Part shown: positions 34,163 to 44,824 of the stretch, one piece after another
How the letters are laid out: every line of letters begins with the position of its first letter
How positions within the stretch are numbered: the first letter of the stretch is position 1
From: Ignelater luminosus
Taxonomy: Eukaryota; Arthropoda; Insecta; Coleoptera; Elateridae
Reading direction: 5' to 3'
DNA: 64,000 nt
NCBI GenBank assembly: GCA_011009095.1
Contig: VTPC01091068.1
Span: forward strand, 62,001-126,000
The notes under the pieces: model-generated
Database searches by the model: none
What the model was told of the DNA's origin: nothing
The model's input: only the letters and a program-made list of their open reading frames with translations
Position numbers and translations under genes: made by a program

Positions 34163-37100
34163 CAGCACAATATAAGATAACATAAAGTATGTCTTTTTTC
34201 AAGTACCTGGTACTTTTTTCTTTTTCTAGTTCTTTTATTTCCGTCGCTAATATAGTTTTTCATATTGTGGGATCAGATAATTTCTGTATTCCAGTCAACT
34301 ATAATTGACTATCGTTCTATCCGTGTTTAGTAAATAAACGTAAGATTACCATAAAGTAAGATTACCAGTTCTTTCCAAGTAATCCAAATGATCATAACAG
34401 TACATACTACATATATTGTACAACGGAGTGGATACATGATGCTTATATCGTATGAGGATGGCGATGACTTTTTATTGTTATAAGAAGTAAAAGTGATAAT
34501 AGAAGTTGAGACTTAAATACGATAAGATTCGATTGCTTGTTTACAAACCAACAACTGTGCTGTCTGTTATCTGACCGCCATTTCTCTATTTATATCTTAG
34601 TATTAAAATGCACACAACTACAATGTTATACAAGTATCTGAAAACTCGAGAAATCTTGTAGATCAGGGATGTGCAATTGAACTGTGTTGCGGGTCACAAG
34701 CAAAAAGATGTATCTCAATACATTATATTATATATTATAATGTTTCATACAATTTGTTCTAAGATATGAAGATGTAACTAGTAATCGTTACCAAACACAG
34801 TTGTGTGCAACATTAGTCTTTTCATTTTCCCTATAATACTCAATTTATTTTTATTTATATATTTAATAAGATCAGTCTGTTTTAGGCGTTTATTTCTTTT
34901 TAGCAACGTAGGAAAATGTGCATAACGAATAACGGCTGCTACATAAATTGTTTTGAGTTCTGCGATTTTGTTAACATCATGATCTTTGGCGTACGGCTTA
35001 GTCATAAATGTAGCTGGCGTACAATCAATCATACACAAATAACCCTTGGCCGTCTAACTGTAAATAAAGGTCGTTTAAAAACTCTGTAATAAATCTACAA
35101 ACAAGTAGAGATAATCCAATAAGTGTTTATTTGTAGATTATGAAAGATCAAATTTGTTGTTTTTAAGATTTAAAAAATGAATACTTTCGTGGAATAGATA
35201 TAATAGTTCATGCACTATTGCAATGCAGATTTCATAAATTATAAACATCCTATTTACAGTTAAGGAACATAGGAGAATAAGAAATAGTTATTAATAACAA
35301 ATAAAGCACAACATATTAAATATGTCAGTAGTAACTTTACACGTGCTGGGAACTGCTACTTTGCATGTGGTGATCTTAGGATCGACGGAATGCGACATAA
35401 GGGCCTATTTACTTTACAAACACTTTGTTCACCCCTACTTCAGATGATGCTTCGGTCGAAAAGGTTCAGGTGTATTCTGGAGAACACATATTGTTTGTGA
35501 TAAATAACAGTGATAGCAACAGCATTCCAAACAATAGCATGTAAAGTTCAACTTCATTTTTAAATTATCGTACCACTTCAATAACTACATACATTATATA
35601 ATTATCAATTGAAGTATTATAAATTAAAACACTGAGATCGAATCTAAGACCATTCAAGAAGAGGTACTGGTCATGTAAAGATACGTCTTAAATACCAGAT
35701 GTTGCTACCGGATATAGCATAAGTTCTCTAAGTTGTGATATTTGTTTTGGACAGTTACTGAATGTAACTATTTTAAGCAAAAAGCTAGAAATGTTCTATA
35801 ATAATATGTACTTACAGATCTAATGCAGCCGAGCCTATGCATCATATCAAGTCAGAAACTTAATCTCTTTCCGTAGATAGCGTGAAATTAAGTTTTCAAC
35901 TCATGCCTCGTGCAAACCCGGCTTTATGTATGGACTAATCAAAGTGTTTATAGTATGTTTTGATGTCAGAAGAAACATTTAAAATTATGGTGCTCCAAAT
36001 CTACCGTTTTAATTGGCTTAAGGCGAACACAATTAAACGAAAATGAGATTTTTTGTTGATTTTCGGAATTAGATATTATTGAGAATCTTATGGAAATTTT
36101 TCGTTTATAAGATTAAAGAGATTTACATAGTGTGCATGGATTTGATCATAGTTCTCTTCCTCTTAAAAAAATACATTATAGTTAGTATTTACAGAAAAAT
36201 CAAAAATATTAAGAAAAGTTATTCAGAAAGGTTTTCTTTATGTTCTAATATAAATAAAATACTTAACTAATGTTTTTTAATGGGGGAATTTTATATTATT
36301 TCGATAACTTTTTACTTCTGTTGATTGCTAGTTACAACAGTAATATATTTATTGTAATAGCTTAAACTTAATTCAATTACAATTACATGGTGTAAAAGTT
36401 TTCTTTTTTTATTAATAAGAAAAGCATGCTGAAAAGCACGAGAAAAGTTTTTTTTGTTCTTGTCATCAAATATGATACTACTTTATCAAAATATGTAGAT
36501 AGGATGTTTCAATAAGGAATAACAGCAAGTCATTTATTATTATTTGATTATCTCACTCTTTTATGAAGTACCTACTCTCTGTAGTACGTAAAGATTATCG
36601 TTTTGAACAGTTTTTCTTAAAAATTTTCTTTTATAAATAGCAATGCTATCTTTTTCCATAGTTCTTGGAACGTCCTCTATATGTACAATAAATTGTTATC
36701 ACCAGACGTATTATGTTCTATTTTGCAAGATTCTCCGAAAAAAATCTGGATAGCATCATTCAACACTGATACAGTAAAGGTTAATAAAAATAGCATCAAT
36801 ATCATTTATTTATTTTATATTTTTGTTAATTATCTTTGTGACGTATTTTTGCAGCAAAATGGATATTCCACAATTATTTGCAAGCCAAATACAATATAAT
36901 TCAGCTTGATGCATAAATTTGTTATATGCATCAGTAAGTTTTCTTAATATTTGCTGAATAAACAGCAAACAGAAAATGAGGTCAACTAGGAAAGTTAATC
37001 TACTTAGTCATGATAGAAACAATTGACAAGCGCTGTGTCATTGCGTGATACAGTTTCGACTTATTTTAATTATCGTATTGTTAGATTTATTTGAATTTGT

Positions 37101-37234
37101 TAATTATTTTGTGTTTGCAAAAAGTAATGGGTTTTACGATACTGGAACATTGCAGTGTCATCAAGTTCTTGAGGGAATAGTCTCAAAAACATTTGTAAAC
37201 GAATTATTGTGTGTATGTGTATGAGGATAATATA
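34163..37234. other. Intergenic, no gene recognised
   Basis: Contains an 86-aa minus-strand frame at 34778-35038 (starting MCMIDCTPATF) with no family I recognise. A hAT-terminus-like CAGGGATGTGCAATTG lies near 34666 without an identified partner. Otherwise AT-rich. Confidence 0.4.
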
Positions 37235-38275
37235 ACCAAAGCTTGGATTTACATGCAAAGAATCTGTCCGAAATATGCGCATGTATATGCAAGAATTGCG
37301 TTCAAAATATGAAGCAATATGTTTAGAATATGCAATAATATATGCAAAATATGCGCAATAAAAAAAACTTTTCAAGTTTCGACTTCAGAATTTTTAATTT
37401 AATTTGGTAATGCACAACAGAGGAACGAATACCTGCGGGAAGCCGGCAATCACGAGTAGCAACCAATTCTCTGATGACTGCCGAATATGATAGAGACACA
37501 AAATTATAGTCTCTAATACAATTCTCCTAAAATGTGTGTCTATTAGACCTTAAAGACCCTTAATGGAGCAGTATAGGCTCGAAAAATACAGGGATGAATG
37601 TACTCTTTATTATCAAGCTGCAGAAGTTTAATTTCCTGCAACAAGGGTTATTAGAGCGTAACTCATCCTCGGAAATAAATACACCGACTTAGCGTTGTCT
37701 GTTCCATCTTTGCAATAGGCTCGAGAAATACAGTGGACCTTTTATTATCAAACTGCAAAAGTTAAATTTCTTGCAACAGAGTTATCAGGGTGAAACTCGC
37801 CCAACATACATTTTGGTAGGTATCGGGTTACAGTCTATGGTTTTGTATGTTTAAGTTTCAAGCATGCGGAATAAATTACAAAAAAGTAGAAATTGGTTAT
37901 TCCTAGGGTTTTAGGAGTTGCTATACTTATTTTAAGTACAGATCAGTATGATTTTCCCCCAAAAAAAAGAAATACAGTTAAATTATGGAAGCATACGCAT
38001 TTTTAGTAACAGTCAATACTTTGCAGGAACAAAATCCAACAACTGCATTAAAATATTGCGAGACGAAGATGATGCTACGAACAAAATTAAAAATCAACTT
38101 TTTTGTACGTAAATACAGGAGAATTTAGAGAATTACTAGAATTACCGTAACATAAACAAAATATGTCGTAAATCAGAACAATATTAACAAATATGCGTCA
38201 CATTAAAATATGCAAAAAATTTCTAAAAATATTCAACATTTACAAAATGCAAAAATATGCAGTTTGCAGAAACTA
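37235..38275. repeat. Repeat with AATATGC-rich borders, non-autonomous element suspected
   Basis: Two clusters of ATATGC/AATATGC motifs (about 37260-37360 and about 38160-38275) bracket less AT-rich sequence. Multiple short subterminal motifs of this type are typical of non-autonomous DNA transposons. No terminal inverted repeats or target duplication were pinned down, so limits are approximate. Confidence 0.4.
37574..37802 (+). repeat. Tandem duplication, period about 142 bp
   Basis: Two adjacent units begin TAGGCTCGA(A/G)AAATACAG (37574 and 37716) and share TTTATTATCAA(G/A)CTGCA(G/A)AAGTT, then TTCCTGCAACA / TTCTTGCAACA and GTAACTC / GAAACTC. Not coding as far as I can see. Confidence 0.65.
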
Positions 38276-38349
38276 CGAGCTTTAAATATAACATTGTATT
38301 TTAAAGTAGTTTTGCCCCAGACAATTTCGTTAATAAGGAGAATCCAGTG

Positions 38350-38980
38350 AAAACTATCCTGATGTTTGTAGACAAGTTGAAGCCATGAATCTCAAAAATA
38401 GTCGTTTGAAGTAAGGTTTCAATAAGGTGGCTTCCAAGATTGTTGACTCCCTAGGAAAATTGTGTAGACAGTAGATTTCTGGACACCGCACCATCTGGAA
38501 TCTTTGGAAGCCAGCTCTAACTTTTCTCTAAGATAGTGGTTGGTGATGACTCACGAAGCGTGAATAGATTACTAGAATTGAGAAACAAAATGAGAATCTA
38601 GGTAATGGCTCCATAACGACTCTGTCTACCGAGAAAAGGCCCGCGTGGCCACTATCATTTAAGACTAGACAGGGATTGTTCTCATTGAATACTTGTCGAA
38701 CGGTATTAAAGTAGCCGTAGTCACCTACGACAACACGTTAAAAAAGGAACTTAAGATTATTAGCCAAAAACGCTGGGTTTGCGTCAGGAAGATGTCATCC
38801 TTCTTAACAATAACGCGAGAGTCCATAAAGCAGACACAATCCAACCTGTTCTCGAGTGTAACTTCACTACAACATAGCTCATATCTGACTCCATCTTACT
38901 TTTCTTATTCAGAATTTAAAAAATATTCCAAGTCAGCGTCAGTTTTCAGAGCATTACCAACTAAAAGTTGTTAATGCCTA
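38350..38980 (+). pseudogene. Decayed mariner transposase
   Basis: A weak but ordered trail of mariner motifs. Around 38630-38700 is KARVATII, then TGIVLIEYLSNGIKV (the usual form has F-W-D-x-K-G-V-I-L-V-D-F-L-x-x-G). Around 38790-38850 is DVILLNNNARVHKA (usual H-D-N-A-R-P-H). At 38853-38900 a degraded Y-S-P-D-L-A-P-S-D-F equivalent reads SSYLTPSYF. Many stops. It is of a different lineage from the intact mariner at 11841-13122. Confidence 0.55.
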
Positions 38981-39164
38981 TTTTTAAGATCAACGAGAAT
39001 CATTTTTTGATAGAATAAAGTCATTGCAGGGCAGTGGCGCAAGTACGTTATAAAGTTGGGAAGACATTGAAGGGCAGAAATTATAAAAAGATTGTATGTT
39101 TTTTATTTATAATTAGGCAAATGACTTTTGTAGTTTTTGCTGTAATTGTAGATTCATTTCTGCT

Positions 39165-39450
39165 TTATTAGTTTTTTCTGCAACTATCACTGTTGTGACA
39201 ACTTTCCTGACTCAGAAACGTCAGGGAAGCGTTACTTTACCTGCCTAGGCATGGAAATGTTTCCCTAACTGATATTATCAAGAAAGAAATGCGAGTACAA
39301 AGCTGAGGCAATATATTTCCGTTGTATATTTTGTTATTTTTAGATTTTTCTATTTTAGACATTTATTTTATTAATACCCAATTGCAGAAGAAATTTTATA
39401 CATACCACGTCAGGGAAGTGTCTCCACAGTACTCGCCAGCGGCTGATCTT
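39165..39450. repeat. Outer inverted arm, left
   Basis: Imperfect reverse complement of about 46490-46790. Shared landmarks are GACAACTTTCCT, TTTACCT(G/C)CCTAGGCAT and AAAGCTGAGGCAA. More diverged than the inner arms at 40087 and 46232. Confidence 0.65.
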
Positions 39451-40086
39451 GGAATTGATTGCTTGTCTTGTAAAGTATCTCTTCCCCAACTTGTTGCGTA
39501 GTTAACTATTTAAGTATTACAAAGAATAAATCAAATAAAATTGACTTGTAATATGTGCTTTGCTAAATGTTTTGAACTGACTCTTTATGTTCCATTGACC
39601 AATTATAGGATAAAGATAATAGTTGAGTTTTACAACCTCGGGTTAGAATTTACCCTGAACAAAAAGCAAGTTACTGAAAGACGATGCCTTTTTAACTTTC
39701 AATTTATTTGGGATACATTCTACTCTATGAAGTTGTAAAAGTTGTTATATCATTTTAAATTTTAAGGAAGCGAGGTATAAAAGAAGGTCTAGTAAGTTTC
39801 TTCAAAATTAGTTTGTGGTAGGGTTGCCAATAGCTGGTCTTTCTTTAATAAAACTGTTTTAAGTAATATACTGCTAGTTTTTCAGCGATTGCTTTTAAAT
39901 GTTCTAATGGAAATTTTAAAATATTCTGTGTATAAAAGATAGAAAATGATCCAAGAAAAATTTCATTATAATAAATTCTTTCCCACTTAAAACGTATTGG
40001 ATAGAGAATTAATAAGTAAAACTTACAGAACTACACGATGTTTATATAAAAAGAAACTTGTATTTGTTACAACAGCAACCGCTATA
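39451..40086. other. Spacer between inverted arms, no feature recognised
   Basis: About 0.6 kb of AT-rich sequence with no counterpart on the right side of the block. Confidence 0.35.
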
Positions 40087-40637
40087 CAGGGTTAGCCAAA
40101 AGTCTAGAAACAGTCTTATTATAGCAATACCGTTAGCATTAGCAAAATAATATCCCTTGGAGGGTATATTAGACTATCTTATCTACATTCTGGCTGGAAG
40201 AAAAATTAATTTAATTATCCAGTTCCGCGTAATTGATATCAACTTTTAATTTTTAAATAGCACCCTAGTATTTTGGTGACATTTTCTAAATCTGCATGAA
40301 ATTCTAGATACGACACTGAAAAAAAAATTAAATAAACTAATTGACTTTGCTATAATAAATTAATAAAGTTTGCAGTTTTAGTGCTTTGTGTATTGTGCTC
40401 CGCCTACATCATCTAGCTGCATTCTATAGGTGGGGAGATGGAATACAACACTTAAGGGGTAGGGCAATATGAGTCATTAGCAACAGCCGTCGTAATGGCT
40501 TCGCTTATTAACAGGACTAAATAAATGTAATATTCTTATCGGATTAATAATGAAACGATTTTTATTTGAATACCATTTTATTTCTTCAACCTCTAATGAC
40601 CTCATATGTATACTGAATATTTTCCCTACATTTTATA

Positions 40638-41942
40638 TAGAGTTTTCCAATAAGAGGTGTTATTTTGATATTCAAAGAAAAGTGCCATTTTTTAATATAA
40701 ATGATCGGATGTTTATTTCATTATAAAGAGGAAGGTATGCCGTTAATAGTGGAAAATAACATCAGGCAAATGACCACCACGACCACGCTTACAGGACAAT
40801 ATCCTTTTCATGAAATTTTCCATAACCAAATCGCAAAGTGGCTGCCCTATGTCCTCGATAGCCTCACGAATTCCATCTTTGAGGTCTTGAATCGACGCTG
40901 GGCTGTTGGCGTAGACCTTCTCTTTCACGTGGCCCCAAAGAAAGAAGTCGCAAGGTGTTAAATCACAAGATCTCGGTGGCCAATTGTGATCACCTCTTCG
41001 AGAGATAACACGGTCCGGAAACTTTTTCCGTAAAAGATCAATGGTTTCGTTGCTTGTGTGGCACGTAGCGCCGTCTTGTTGAAAGTAAACGTTGTCCAGA
41101 TCAATACCATCCAATTCCGGCCATAAAAAATCGTTAATCATCTCTCGATAGCGCAATCCAGTCACCGTAACTGTTGCTCCAGCCTCATTTTCGAAAAAGT
41201 AAGGTCCAATGACTCCGCCGGACCATAAACCGCACCAAACAGTCACACGTTGAGGATAGAGAGACTTTTCAACAATAACTCTTGGATTTTCTGAGCCCCA
41301 GATCCGACAATTTTGCTTGTTGACGAAGCCACCGAGGTGGAAATGGGCCTCATCACTCAAGATGATTTTTCGATGGAATTCTGGATCATTTTCATGCATT
41401 TCAACGACCCAATCAGCAAAGACACGACGTTGTTGATGATCGGCCGGCTTGAGTTCTTGTGTTAACTGGACTTTATAAGCCTTAAGACCCAAATCTTTAT
41501 GCAAAATACGGTGTAATGACGTTTGTGGAATGGCTAATTCCAAAGAACGACGAGGAATGGACAAACCTGGGTTTTCTTTAACACTTTCGGCTACAACAGC
41601 AATATTCTCGGCTGTTCTTGAGCGACGTGCACGGGTTTTATTCTTCACATCACTAACTTGTCCCAAGAGCTCGAATTTTTTCACCAATTTCTGTATTGCG
41701 GTCCGACAAGGTGCTTCACGGTGACCCAAAAATGTTCGAGTTTTACGAACCGTCTCTGCCAAATTTTCACCATTTTTATAGTGAATTTTAATAATTTCAA
41801 TGCGTTGTTGAAGCGTGTATCGTTCCATATTTATTAATGGCGTAGTTTCTACTTGTCAAATGTCAAAAAATGATAGCTTCAAAAGTGACATCTACCGAAA
41901 TAGCGGGCTATTCAAAATAACACCTCTTATTGGAAAACCCTA
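40638..41942 (-). mobile_element. Rosa-like (DD41D) mariner element, copy A
   Basis: 1,305 bp with inverted-repeat tips containing GTTTTCCAATAAGAGGTGTT, flanked by TA, inserted in the gypsy 3' LTR. The exact tip is ambiguous by two bases because the target is a TATATA run. Internal sequence is nearly identical to copy B at 59835-61139 on the opposite strand. The intact transposase lies at 40743-41828. Confidence 0.92.
40743..41828 (-). CDS. Rosa-like mariner transposase, copy A (361 aa, intact)
   Basis: Transposase of the Tc1/mariner superfamily. The N-terminus MERYTLQQRIEIIKIHY is the DUF4817-type helix-turn-helix, followed by a second HTH (SIPRRSLELAIPQTSLHRIL, about residues 102-121). Catalytic segments are ILSDEAHFHL, VYFQQDGATCH and PPRSCDLTPCDFFLWG. 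I count 41 residues between the second and third Asp, so DD41D, the spacing described for the rosa family. There are no stops. The start ATG lies 114 bases inside the element tip. It differs from copy B at a single residue (Ile13 here, Val in B), so either could still be active or the two may derive from one recent source. Confidence 0.93.
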   Translation of the reverse strand: MERYTLQQRIEIIKIHYKNGENLAETVRKTRTFLGHREAPCRTAIQKLVKKFELLGQVSDVKNKTRARRSRTAENIAVVAESVKENPGLSIPRRSLELAIPQTSLHRILHKDLGLKAYKVQLTQELKPADHQQRRVFADWVVEMHENDPEFHRKIILSDEAHFHLGGFVNKQNCRIWGSENPRVIVEKSLYPQRVTVWCGLWSGGVIGPYFFENEAGATVTVTGLRYREMINDFLWPELDGIDLDNVYFQQDGATCHTSNETIDLLRKKFPDRVISRRGDHNWPPRSCDLTPCDFFLWGHVKEKVYANSPASIQDLKDGIREAIEDIGQPLCDLVMENFMKRILSCKRGRGGHLPDVIFHY

Positions 41943-41960
41943 TATTATACATACATAACA

Positions 41961-41973
41961 CATCTCCCCTCTT
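41961..41973 (-). other. Polypurine tract of the gypsy element
   Basis: On the minus strand AAGAGGGGAGATG lies directly after the Pol stop codon and directly before the 3' LTR start TGTTATG. This is the expected place for plus-strand priming. Confidence 0.75.
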
Positions 41974-44824
41974 AATTTGGGGCTATCATCATGACATAAC
42001 TATCATATTTGACAGGTCTGCGCATCGCTCTCTTAGGTCTTACCACTGCAGCATCATTACCATTATCGCTAACGATTACATTTGACATATCATCAACTCT
42101 CGACGTTCTGTGGTCATGCCTCTGATACCCCTGACCCGTGATATGGTCAAAGTTATCCTTTTTAATTGATGTACCGCCTCCGCCTAATTGACTGCTAACG
42201 CCATGTGTATTGGGTTTGATCGCTAACAACTTAATTTGGTTAACATGACGCCTGCATGTCAATCCCGTTGGTAATTTACATTCATATGTGGCTGCACCAA
42301 TTTTTCGTTCTATTGTTACCTCTACCCACTGTACTCTATTGATGTCATGATAGTCTCTGATGAGGACTGTATCCCCCCTTTGAAAGAAACGAATGTTAGC
42401 AGTTGCATTTAATGTATCATGCGCTGCCTTACTAATCTGAGAATCAGAGTGAATCAAGAGATCAAACTTTGTTTTAATCTGCCGACCAAATACCATTTCA
42501 GCAGGTGACTTCTTAGTTACACAATGAGGAGTATCTCTATATGTGATAAGAAATCTAGCTAATATTGTTGATAAATCTACACCTACATTCGAGGGATCAG
42601 CTAAGGCTGCTTTTAAACTAACTTTGACTGTTTTAACTGAATTCTCAGCTTGGCCGTTACTTTGTGGAGAATAGGGTGCAATAGTAATATGTTTAATTCT
42701 ATTGTCGGTAAAGAATTTTTGCATATTTTCAGACTTAAATACCGTGGCATTGTCTGATACTACTGTATAGGGAAGACCGAATCTAGCAAAACAATCTCGA
42801 AGGCTTTCGATTGTACATTTGGTTGTAATAGATGGAGTTAGATAAACTTCCAACCATTTGGTACATGAATCAATAATAACTAGCAAGTGTGTGCTACCGA
42901 GATCGCAATAATCTATATGGACTGTACCAAAGGGTACATCTGACTTAGGCCATGGAATATATACTTTGTTAGGACATGCTTTCACTTTAGCACATGCCTT
43001 ACAAGCTTTACACATTTGCTCGATTGCTTTATCAATGCCGACGAACCAAAAGTATGACCTTGCTAAAGCTTTTGAGCGTACTATTCCCTGATGTGTTGAA
43101 TGTAAGTCTTGTATTATCTGCTTTTGTAGTTTAAAAGGAATAACAACTTTGTGTCCCCAGAATAAACAATTGGAAATTACTTGTAATTCTAAACGTTTAT
43201 CAAAAAACGGTTTTAACTGTGCAGTAATAATACTATTTGGCCATGAAGTCTTTAGATACTTAATCACACTTTGGAGAAGTTCATCCTTCTGTGTTTCTAC
43301 TTGGATTTGACTAATATCCAATAGTGTGGTATCAGTAAAATAAAGTCCTTCATCCTCACACGCGTCAGTATTATCATTGTCCTTCTTTTCGACAGTTAAC
43401 CTAGAGAAACAGTCAGCTATTATATTATGCTGTCCTTTTATGTGCTCGATTTGATAACTAAAATTTGACAAGTATAATGCGTACCTTTTTAATCTATTAG
43501 CGTACGTCTGATTGGTTTCTTTAGTGTTACCTAATATTGCTATAAGTGCTCTTTGATCCGTTCTAATAGTGAACTTTTGACCGAAAACATAATCTGCGAA
43601 TTTTTTGACTGCGAATATACATGCTAATGCTTCGCGATGGACAGTCGAGTAATTCAATTCGGCCTTTGTAAATGTTCTAGAAACACATGCTACCATTTTT
43701 TCTGTTCCATCAGGCATTATGTGAGACAATACGCCCGACATACCTGTTTGACTTGCGTCCGTGGTGATGTAAATTGGTAACTGAGGATCAAAATATGTCA
43801 AAACTTGCTCCGATCTGATAATTGATTTCAATTCATCAAAAGCGTTTTTGCACCTATCATTAAAATGAAATGTTTGACCTTTCCTTAATAGTTTATACAT
43901 AGGTTCTAACAAATCAGCTATTTTTGGAATGAATCTCGAATAATAATTTGCCATACCTAGAAAAGAACGCAATTGCTTTATGTCAGTAGGATATGGAGTG
44001 TCGTTTACCGCCTGAACCTTGCTCATGTCCTTCGATAGACCATGTTTTGTTAAAACAAACCCGAGGTACTTAATCTCATCTTGAAGAAATTTACACTTTT
44101 CAACGTTTACTTTTAATCCTGCCTTTGCTAACTTGTCAAAGACTAATCGTAATATGTCTAAGTGATTTTCCCCTTCTTTATGCCCCACTAATATATCATC
44201 TTGAAAAATGAATACATTGGAAACACCCTGAAAAAGCTGCTCGATATGTTTCTGAAAATAAAACCCACTACATTTAACACCAAAGGGCATCCTATTCACT
44301 TTAAAAAGACCTTTGTGTGTCGATATAGTTACAAGACTCTTTGATTCATCTGACAACTCAAACTGTAAGTATGCATCAGACAGGTCAATTTTAGAAAATT
44401 TTGTATTCCCTGCTAAGCTAGCATAAATATCGTCAATACGAGGCAGTGGATAGAAAACATCTTCCAGCTGTTTATTAATTTTGATGTAATTACCACATAA
44501 CCTTACCGTCCCGTTGCTCCTCATCACAGGAACTATCTGTGAGGACCATTCGGATGCAAGTACTGGTGTAATTGTCCCATTAGCTACTAAACGGTTTAGT
44601 TCGTTTTCTACCTTTGGTTTTAATACCATCGGAACAGGAAGCGGTCTAGTATGACTTGGGATGGCGTCAGCCTTCAATTTTAGCATGACTTTAGCATACT
44701 TAAATGTGCCCAATCCACCGTCAACAACTTGTGCGAACTCTTGGGATATCATTCTTTTAACATGATCACAGATGTCGATCACATTTAAACCTGTAATTGC
44801 CAAGTTAATGTTAAACAACTGCAT
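41972..44824 (-). CDS. pol: Gypsy Pol: reverse transcriptase, RNase H, integrase (950 aa from first Met)
   Basis: Replication and integration polyprotein of a Ty3/gypsy element. Reverse transcriptase spans about residues 60-260, with KIDLSDAYLQFEL and a catalytic box FQDD at 207-210 (Y-x-D-D position). The RNase H-like part begins near ITTDASQTG. The integrase zinc finger (H-x3-4-H ... CKACKAC) is followed by the catalytic core: Asp in HIDYCDLG, Asp in VSDNATVF and Glu in GQAENSVK. There is no chromodomain that I can recognise and no stop inside. The first Met at 44824 is not the natural start: the same frame upstream of it encodes LIGRDF, the usual protease tail, so Pol is expected as a continuation of the gag-protease product through a frame change. 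The stop abuts the polypurine tract. Confidence 0.93.
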   Translation of the reverse strand: MQLFNINLAITGLNVIDICDHVKRMISQEFAQVVDGGLGTFKYAKVMLKLKADAIPSHTRPLPVPMVLKPKVENELNRLVANGTITPVLASEWSSQIVPVMRSNGTVRLCGNYIKINKQLEDVFYPLPRIDDIYASLAGNTKFSKIDLSDAYLQFELSDESKSLVTISTHKGLFKVNRMPFGVKCSGFYFQKHIEQLFQGVSNVFIFQDDILVGHKEGENHLDILRLVFDKLAKAGLKVNVEKCKFLQDEIKYLGFVLTKHGLSKDMSKVQAVNDTPYPTDIKQLRSFLGMANYYSRFIPKIADLLEPMYKLLRKGQTFHFNDRCKNAFDELKSIIRSEQVLTYFDPQLPIYITTDASQTGMSGVLSHIMPDGTEKMVACVSRTFTKAELNYSTVHREALACIFAVKKFADYVFGQKFTIRTDQRALIAILGNTKETNQTYANRLKRYALYLSNFSYQIEHIKGQHNIIADCFSRLTVEKKDNDNTDACEDEGLYFTDTTLLDISQIQVETQKDELLQSVIKYLKTSWPNSIITAQLKPFFDKRLELQVISNCLFWGHKVVIPFKLQKQIIQDLHSTHQGIVRSKALARSYFWFVGIDKAIEQMCKACKACAKVKACPNKVYIPWPKSDVPFGTVHIDYCDLGSTHLLVIIDSCTKWLEVYLTPSITTKCTIESLRDCFARFGLPYTVVSDNATVFKSENMQKFFTDNRIKHITIAPYSPQSNGQAENSVKTVKVSLKAALADPSNVGVDLSTILARFLITYRDTPHCVTKKSPAEMVFGRQIKTKFDLLIHSDSQISKAAHDTLNATANIRFFQRGDTVLIRDYHDINRVQWVEVTIERKIGAATYECKLPTGLTCRRHVNQIKLLAIKPNTHGVSSQLGGGGTSIKKDNFDHITGQGYQRHDHRTSRVDDMSNVIVSDNGNDAAVVRPKRAMRRPVKYDSYVMMIAPN

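Larger units (their letters stand above)
40526..41960 (-). repeat. 3' LTR of the gypsy element, split by a mariner insertion
   Basis: 40526-40637 and 41943-41960 together match the 5' LTR at 46100-46229, apart from one TA unit at the insertion point. The mariner occupies 40638-41942. Confidence 0.88.

Noticed and set aside
34778..35038. 86-aa minus-strand frame as a transposase piece
   Set aside because: It looks somewhat transposase-like (lysine-rich, near a hAT-like tip) but no motif could be matched.
36490..36680. Possible small MITE
   Set aside because: The ends show only a short, gapped inverted similarity that could be chance.
44810..44824. Pol translated independently from its first Met
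   Set aside because: Protease-tail residues lie in the Pol frame upstream of this Met, so it is more likely an internal Met than a true start.
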